A stretch of 64,000 nucleotides of DNA from assembly GCF_000317125.1 (NCBI RefSeq), contig NC_019695.1, forward strand, positions 1,724,336 through 1,788,335, written 5' to 3'. Shown here one piece after another: positions 59,776 to 64,000 of the stretch. How positions within the stretch are numbered: position 1 is the stretch's first letter; each line of letters begins with the position of its first letter. The stretch comes from Chroococcidiopsis thermalis PCC 7203 (GTDB lineage: Bacteria > Cyanobacteriota > Cyanobacteriia > Cyanobacteriales > Chroococcidiopsidaceae). The position numbers were made by a program, and so were the translations under genes. A model generated the notes under the pieces. The model saw only the letters and a program-made list of their open reading frames with translations, was not told the origin of the DNA and did not search any database.

Positions 59776-60132
59776 TTCGCATTTTCTTAAGTTGCGATCG
59801 TCTATTTTCTTTCAACTACGTCATAGAAGATCCCCCCATCCCCCCTTTTTAAGGGGGCGATAAAATTGGATATATGACAATGGCAAATGACTAATGAAGC
59901 TCAAAATGGGGGCGATAAAATCGGATATTTTACAATGACGAATGACGAATGACAAATTTATGACAATTAAAAATATTGCGATCGCCACTGTTTCAAATTT
60001 GACAATATAAGCAATCAAACTAGCTATCTATTTTTTCCATCCTAGCTAATGCTAGATCTGCAACCAATTTTTTTACTATGTAGAGACGTTACATGTAACG
60101 TCTCTACAGCCAGAACCAGATGGAGAATTAGC
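59776..60132. other. Repeat-rich gap upstream of the MDR oxidoreductase
   Basis: These 357 bases hold a C/G-rich element, ATCCCCCCATCCCCCC ... AAGGGGGCGATAAAAT (59825-59865), a second GGGGGCGATAAAAT copy (59907-59921), GACGAATGACGAATGAC units, and a perfect palindrome at 60080-60107. The latter lies just before the start at 60133 and makes an ORF there look longer than the gene. Confidence 0.7.
60080..60107. repeat. Perfect copy of the GTAGAGACGTTACA palindrome upstream of the MDR gene
   Basis: The 28-base palindrome ends 25 bases before the ATG of the oxidoreductase. It may affect translation or transcription of that gene. Confidence 0.95.
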
Positions 60133-61143
60133 ATGAAGCTATACGAAATTCAGAATTCCTTCGGTTTAGACTCTCTAAACATTGCAGAACGTCCAGATGC
60201 TAGCCCCAGTTACGGACAAGTATTAATCAAAATCCGGGCAGTATCCCTGAATTACCGCGATCTGATGGTGGTTAAAGGACTGTACAATCCCAACATACCT
60301 TTACCTCTAATTCCCTTTTCTGATGGCGCGGGAGAAGTTGTAGCAGTCGGGGAAGGAGTGACGCGGGTAAAAGTGGGCGATCGCGTGGCGGGTATTTTCT
60401 TCCAAAATTGGATCGCCGGAAAACTAACCGCAGCAAAAACCAACTCGGCTTTGGGTGGAGCCAGAGACGGAATGCTGGCAGAATATGTAGTATTGCACGA
60501 AGATGGCTTAGTACACGTTCCAGCACACCTCACAGACGCAGAAGCATCTGCTTTACCCTGCGCCGCCGTCACTGCTTGGAATGCCCTATTTCACTCCGGT
60601 AACCTCAAAGCAGGCGAGACAGTACTCGTACAAGGTACGGGCGGAGTTTCGATTTTTGCCCTTCAGTTTGCCAAAATTGCAGGGGCGCGAGTTATTGCTA
60701 CCTCCAGCAGCGATGAAAAGTTGGAAAAAGTCAAGCAATTAGGGGCTTCAGAAACAATTAATTACAAACAATCTCCTCAATGGGGCAAAACCGCCAGAGA
60801 ATTAACTGGTGGTGAGGGTGTCGATCTAGTTGTAGAAGTTGGCGGATCGGGAACTCTAAACGAATCTTTACGGGCTGTACGTATAGGCGGACAAATAAGT
60901 TTAATCGGCGTTCTCAGCGGTGGTAGTGGCGAGATTAGCACGGTATCGATGTTAATGAAAAGCGTGTGCGTGCAGGGAATTTATGTTGGTTCGCGAGAGA
61001 TGTTTGAAGCCATGAATCAAGCAATTACGCTACATCAAATCAAACCAATTGTAGATCGTGTCTTTCCTTTTTCTGAAGCACGAGAAGCTTTGAAATATAT
61101 GGAAAGCGGCTCTCACTTCGGCAAAATTTGTATCCAATTCTAA
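60133..61143 (+). CDS. Zinc-type MDR (quinone-oxidoreductase-like) NAD(P)-dependent dehydrogenase
   Basis: A 336-residue enzyme. MKLYEIQNSFGLDSLNI and VSLNYRDLMVVKG are family landmarks of the quinone oxidoreductase/YhdH-like branch. The nucleotide loop is VLVQGTGGVSIFALQFAK and SSDEKLEKVKQLGASETINY follows. No zinc-ligand cysteines of classical alcohol dehydrogenases are seen, so a zinc-independent reductase is likely. I use the ATG at 60133; extending to 60049 would include repeat DNA ([11 protein letters not shown]). The GGGCGGGTTC repeat follows the stop. Confidence 0.9.
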   Translation: MKLYEIQNSFGLDSLNIAERPDASPSYGQVLIKIRAVSLNYRDLMVVKGLYNPNIPLPLIPFSDGAGEVVAVGEGVTRVKVGDRVAGIFFQNWIAGKLTAAKTNSALGGARDGMLAEYVVLHEDGLVHVPAHLTDAEASALPCAAVTAWNALFHSGNLKAGETVLVQGTGGVSIFALQFAKIAGARVIATSSSDEKLEKVKQLGASETINYKQSPQWGKTARELTGGEGVDLVVEVGGSGTLNESLRAVRIGGQISLIGVLSGGSGEISTVSMLMKSVCVQGIYVGSREMFEAMNQAITLHQIKPIVDRVFPFSEAREALKYMESGSHFGKICIQF

Positions 61144-61150
61144 ATTCCTA

Positions 61151-61213
61151 TACGGGCGGGTTCACCGAAAATCTCTGCTAGTAGTAAAGCCGCTCGCTAA
61201 ACTCGCCCCTACA
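61151..61213. repeat. ACGGGCGGGTTCACC ... CTCGCCCCTA repeat
   Basis: ACGGGCGGGTTCACCGAAAA and TAAACTCGCCCCTA are inverse arms of a degenerate palindrome related to that at 45931. It lies between the MDR gene and the DinB gene. Confidence 0.7.
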
Positions 61214-61239
61214 ATTCCCCAGCTCCCTTCAAAACTAAT

Positions 61240-61731
61240 ATGCTTGTCGAACACTTTCAAATGCTTGCCCGCTATAACAGTTTGGCAAATCACAAATTGT
61301 ATCAAGTTTGTTCTCAGTTAAGCGATACGGAACGCAAGCAAAATCGACCTGCATTTTTTAAGAGCATTCATGGCACGCTCAATCATATTTTAGTAGGCGA
61401 CCGCATTTGGCTGACAAGATTTGCAGGCAAGCAAATACCATCAACTATGCTCGATGCAATTCTTTACGAAGATTATGAGGAATTGTGGACGGCACGTAGA
61501 GTAGAAGATGAGCAGATTGAAACCTTTGTTGCCAATCTAACTGCGGAGTTTTTGCACGGGACGATCGAGTATGTAAACAATGCTGGAAAAACTTGTGCAG
61601 ATCCAGTCAATTTATTAGTCGCTCACTTTTTCAACCATCAAACTCACCACCGAGGACAGATTCACGACATGGTGACACAGACTACAATTTCACCACCGTC
61701 TTTAGATATGCATCGCTTGATTAGACCTTAA
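61240..61731 (+). CDS. DinB-family protein
   Basis: A 163-residue four-helix metal-binding protein. The three histidines expected for the metal site are in place: HGTLNHILVGDRIWL (helix two) and FFNHQTHHRGQIHDM (helix four). The start MLVEHFQMLARYNSLANHKLY is typical. Many DinB-like proteins are thiol-dependent transferases, but this one is unassigned. It is followed after 18 bases by an SDR gene on the same strand, probably one transcript. Confidence 0.88.
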   Translation: MLVEHFQMLARYNSLANHKLYQVCSQLSDTERKQNRPAFFKSIHGTLNHILVGDRIWLTRFAGKQIPSTMLDAILYEDYEELWTARRVEDEQIETFVANLTAEFLHGTIEYVNNAGKTCADPVNLLVAHFFNHQTHHRGQIHDMVTQTTISPPSLDMHRLIRP

Positions 61732-61749
61732 TCTGTAAGGAGCGATCGA

Positions 61750-62544
61750 ATGGATCTTCAACTAACGGACAAAATCGCCCTAATTAGTGGTTCTACTGCT
61801 GGAATCGGCTTGGCGATCGCGACGATTTTAGCCCAAGAGGGGGCAACAGTAGCGATTAATGGCAGAAAACCAGAACGAGTTGGGAGTGCGATGGATAAAA
61901 TTAGGCAGATTTATCCAGAAGCAAAACTACAAGGTGTCACGGCAGATTTATCTACCGCAGTTGGTGCTGAGTTAACGTTTCAGCAAGTACCAGTCGTAGA
62001 CATTTTGGTGAATAATCTGGGAATTTATCAAGCCAAGGAATTTGGCGAAATCACAGATGTAGATTGGATGGAAATTATCGAAACTAACCTCATGAGTGGC
62101 GTGCGGTTATCGCGGCATTACTTACCGCTGATGCTGCAACAAAACTGGGGACGGATTATTTTTATCTCCAGCGAATCATCTGTGAATATTCCCGCTGAAA
62201 TGATCCATTATGGCGTAACCAAAACCGCTCAACTTGCCTTGGCGCGAGGAATGGCAGAAACTACAGTTGGTAGTAACGTTACGGTAAATTCTATCCTGGC
62301 TGGTCCCACCAAGTCAGAAGGGGTAGAAACTTTCGTGCAAGACATGGCGCAGTCTGGCAATATCGATCCGAGCCAGGTAGAAAAAGAGTTTTTCGAGAAG
62401 ACTCGCCCTTCTTCCCTAATTAAACGCTTCGCCACGCCGGAGGAAGTTGCGGCTTTAGTTGCTTTCGTAGCCAGTCCCTTAGCGTCTGCTATTAACGGCG
62501 CAGCCTTGCGAGTTGAGGGGGGAGTGGTGCGATCGATTATTTAA
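61750..62544 (+). CDS. Short-chain dehydrogenase/reductase (SDR)
   Basis: A 264-residue classical SDR: cofactor loop ISGSTAGIGLAIA, NNLGIYQAKEF (variant of NNAG), catalytic Ser in IIFISSESSVN and YGVTKTAQ active-site Tyr-Lys. The GPTKSEGVETF region and C-terminal INGAALRVEGG are typical. Cofactor preference is probably NADP (Arg in NGRKPERV). The substrate is unknown. It sits 18 bases after the DinB gene, with AAGGAGCGATCGA just upstream. Confidence 0.92.
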   Translation: MDLQLTDKIALISGSTAGIGLAIATILAQEGATVAINGRKPERVGSAMDKIRQIYPEAKLQGVTADLSTAVGAELTFQQVPVVDILVNNLGIYQAKEFGEITDVDWMEIIETNLMSGVRLSRHYLPLMLQQNWGRIIFISSESSVNIPAEMIHYGVTKTAQLALARGMAETTVGSNVTVNSILAGPTKSEGVETFVQDMAQSGNIDPSQVEKEFFEKTRPSSLIKRFATPEEVAALVAFVASPLASAINGAALRVEGGVVRSII

Positions 62545-62545
62545 G

Positions 62546-62575
62546 TAGTAGGGGCGCACAGCCGTGCGCCCCTCT
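62546..62575. repeat. AGGGGCGCACAGCC ... GCGCCCCT palindrome
   Basis: AGTAGGGGCGCACAG and CCGTGCGCCCCTCT are inverse arms. It is the best copy of the family also seen at 593-620. It lies between the SDR stop and fumC. A second element, TATACAA/TTGTATA type around ACCATG (62583-62611), follows directly. Confidence 0.85.
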
Positions 62576-62668
62576 AGATATTGTATAAACCATGTTCGTA
62601 TGGTTTATACAATTGCGAATTGGAGTGCCATAGGATGTAGGATGTGGTGAATTAAGGAATAAATGCTA

Positions 62669-64000
62669 ATGGAACCCATGACTGCTCAAATCGGCACTCG
62701 GACTGAAACCGATAGTATGGGGACGATTGAAGTACCGAGCGATCGCTACTGGGGCGCACAAACCCAGCGATCGCTAATTTACTTCGCCATTGGCAACGAT
62801 ACCATGCCACGGGAAATGATTCGGGCGATCGGAGTTTTGAAACAAGCGGCGGCGGTTGTCAATCAAGAGTTGGGACAACTACCGGAAGATAAAGCGAGTT
62901 TAATCGTGCAAGCCGCAGAAGAGGTAATTTCTGGCAAGCTAGACGACCATTTTCCGTTACGAATTTGGCAGACGGGCAGCGGCACTCAAACCAACATGAA
63001 TGCAAATGAAGTTATTGCCAATCGAGCGATCGAGCTAGCTGGGGGAGTTTTGGGCAGTAAAAAGCCAATTCACCCCAACGACCATGTAAATATGTCCCAA
63101 TCTTCCAACGATACGTTTCCCACAGCAATGCATATTGCCGCAGCTGAAGAGATTTACCATCGACTGCTACCAATGGTCAAGAAACTGCGAGACGCATTGG
63201 CAGCTAAATCTGAGGAATTTCAGGAGATTGTCAAAATCGGTCGCACTCACTTGATGGATGCCGTACCTTTGACTTTAGGACAAGAATTTTCTGGCTATAT
63301 CGCTCAATTAGATAAAGACTTAAACCGCATTCAAGCTGCATTACCAGATTTATATGAATTAGCAATTGGGGGTACGGCAGTAGGTACGGGTTTGAATACA
63401 CATCCAGAATTTGCCGATCGCGTCGCGGCGAAAATTAGCGATCGCACCCAATTACCATTTATCTCTGCCCCAAATAAATTTGCCGCTTTAGCGGCTCACG
63501 ATGCGATCGTTGCTGCTAGCGGGACGTTGAAAACCCTAGCAACTTCGTTAATGAAAATTGCCAACGATCTGCGCTGGTTGGGTTCTGGTCCCCGGTGTGG
63601 CTTAGGAGAGCTAATTTTACCTGCGAATGAACCTGGATCGTCAATTATGCCAGGAAAAGTCAATCCGACTCAGTGCGAGGCGATGACGATGGTATGCGTG
63701 CAAGTGATGGGAAACGACACCGCGATCGCAGTTGCCGGATCTCAAGGTAACTTCGAGCTAAACGTGTTCAAGCCTGTCATGATACACAACTTGCTGCACT
63801 CCATCCGATTATTAGCCGATGCTTGCTCGTCTTTTACCGAACATTTAGTTGTTGGTATTGAGCCAAATCGAGAACAAATTCAGCATTTCCTCACCAATTC
63901 CCTGATGCTAGTCACAGCACTCAACCCCCATATCGGTTACGATCGCGCTGCTGCTGTGGCGAAAAAAGCATATAGCGATCGCACTACGCTACGCCAAGCC
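62669..64000 (+). CDS. fumC: Class II fumarate hydratase FumC (3' end outside the window)
   Basis: The frame runs from the ATG at 62669 to the window edge, about 444 residues of an expected 460. Landmarks: [77 protein letters not shown] and the signature [16 protein letters not shown]. It hydrates fumarate to malate in the cytoplasm. AAGGA lies ten bases upstream of the chosen ATG; ATGs at 62663 and 62678 are also in frame. It is an iron-free class II enzyme. Confidence 0.95.
   Translation, partial: MEPMTAQIGTRTETDSMGTIEVPSDRYWGAQTQRSLIYFAIGNDTMPREMIRAIGVLKQAAAVVNQELGQLPEDKASLIVQAAEEVISGKLDDHFPLRIWQTGSGTQTNMNANEVIANRAIELAGGVLGSKKPIHPNDHVNMSQSSNDTFPTAMHIAAAEEIYHRLLPMVKKLRDALAAKSEEFQEIVKIGRTHLMDAVPLTLGQEFSGYIAQLDKDLNRIQAALPDLYELAIGGTAVGTGLNTHPEFADRVAAKISDRTQLPFISAPNKFAALAAHDAIVAASGTLKTLATSLMKIANDLRWLGSGPRCGLGELILPANEPGSSIMPGKVNPTQCEAMTMVCVQVMGNDTAIAVAGSQGNFELNVFKPVMIHNLLHSIRLLADACSSFTEHLVVGIEPNREQIQHFLTNSLMLVTALNPHIGYDRAAAVAKKAYSDRTTLRQA

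Noticed and set aside
60049-60132. N-terminal extension of the MDR oxidoreductase (84 bases upstream in frame)
   Set aside because: It would translate the 28-base palindrome (RDVTCNVST). The family begins at MKLYEIQN, position 60133.

Overview
The window is a 64 kb chromosomal segment of a cyanobacterium. The evidence is the very high density of the HIP1 octamer GCGATCGC, a magnesium-chelatase ChlD gene, the aldehyde-deformylating oxygenase / acyl-ACP reductase pair for alkane synthesis, a DUF751 (Ycf33-like) and rbfA pair, a phytochrome-type GAF sensor kinase, and intergenic DNA full of short dispersed repeats. The repeat load and gene set resemble large-genome, slow-growing lineages such as Chroococcidiopsis-like organisms, but I cannot name a species. 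No rRNA, intact tRNA, CRISPR array, prophage or intact insertion sequence was recognised.

Layout. 1-5.8 kb (minus strand): the start of murC, then folE, an SDR, accA, aar and ado, a cluster commonly conserved around the hydrocarbon genes. 6-13.9 kb: an orphan sugar-type ABC permease, a conserved hypothetical, mgtE, an M20 amidohydrolase, rbfA and DUF751. 14-19.6 kb: a Dam-type DNA methylase, a VOC protein, an ABM protein, a transglutaminase plus DUF1350 pair and a methyltransferase. 19.6-22.6 kb is a decayed zone: an SDR stub, a universal stress protein, and two truncated genes (an ion transporter and a nitrate-type ABC ATPase) joined at one deletion junction. 22.6-34.3 kb: an orphan histidine kinase, chlD, an Nramp-like membrane protein, two membrane-anchored zinc-ribbon/PstS-like proteins flanking a membrane protein, and a molybdopterin sulfite-oxidase-family enzyme. 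34.8-39.5 kb: an ArsR/AHSA1 pair with a clear double operator, a catalytically dead ClpP paralogue, an epimerase and an ABC-2 exporter. 39.5-44.7 kb: an overlapping three-gene two-component operon whose large kinase carries a two-cysteine (DXCF-type) cyanobacteriochrome-like GAF domain. 45-49.4 kb: a TenA-like protein, the fmdB/fmdA formamidase pair and glutathione-dependent formaldehyde dehydrogenase. 49.6-64 kb: a carotenoid-desaturase-like oxidoreductase, a diguanylate cyclase, type 2 IPP isomerase, SppA, a CPA2 antiporter, a rhomboid protease, DUF4126, an MDR oxidoreductase, DinB, an SDR and nearly all of fumC.

Two themes stand out. First, the probable light-sensing phosphorelay at 39.5-44.7 kb. 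Second, families of dispersed repeats (a 28-bp palindrome built on GTAGAGACGTTACA, a GAGACAAGG 9-mer, TTACCAA-type short repeats, and C/G-rich CCCCCT elements) that fill most intergenic gaps. They have also entered reading frames without breaking them: chlD carries at least two and probably three such insertions, and the AHSA1 gene carries one. Palindromic members repeatedly sit between convergent genes, where they could act as bidirectional terminators.

All calls come from reading the sequence and recalled family knowledge. No database search was run.
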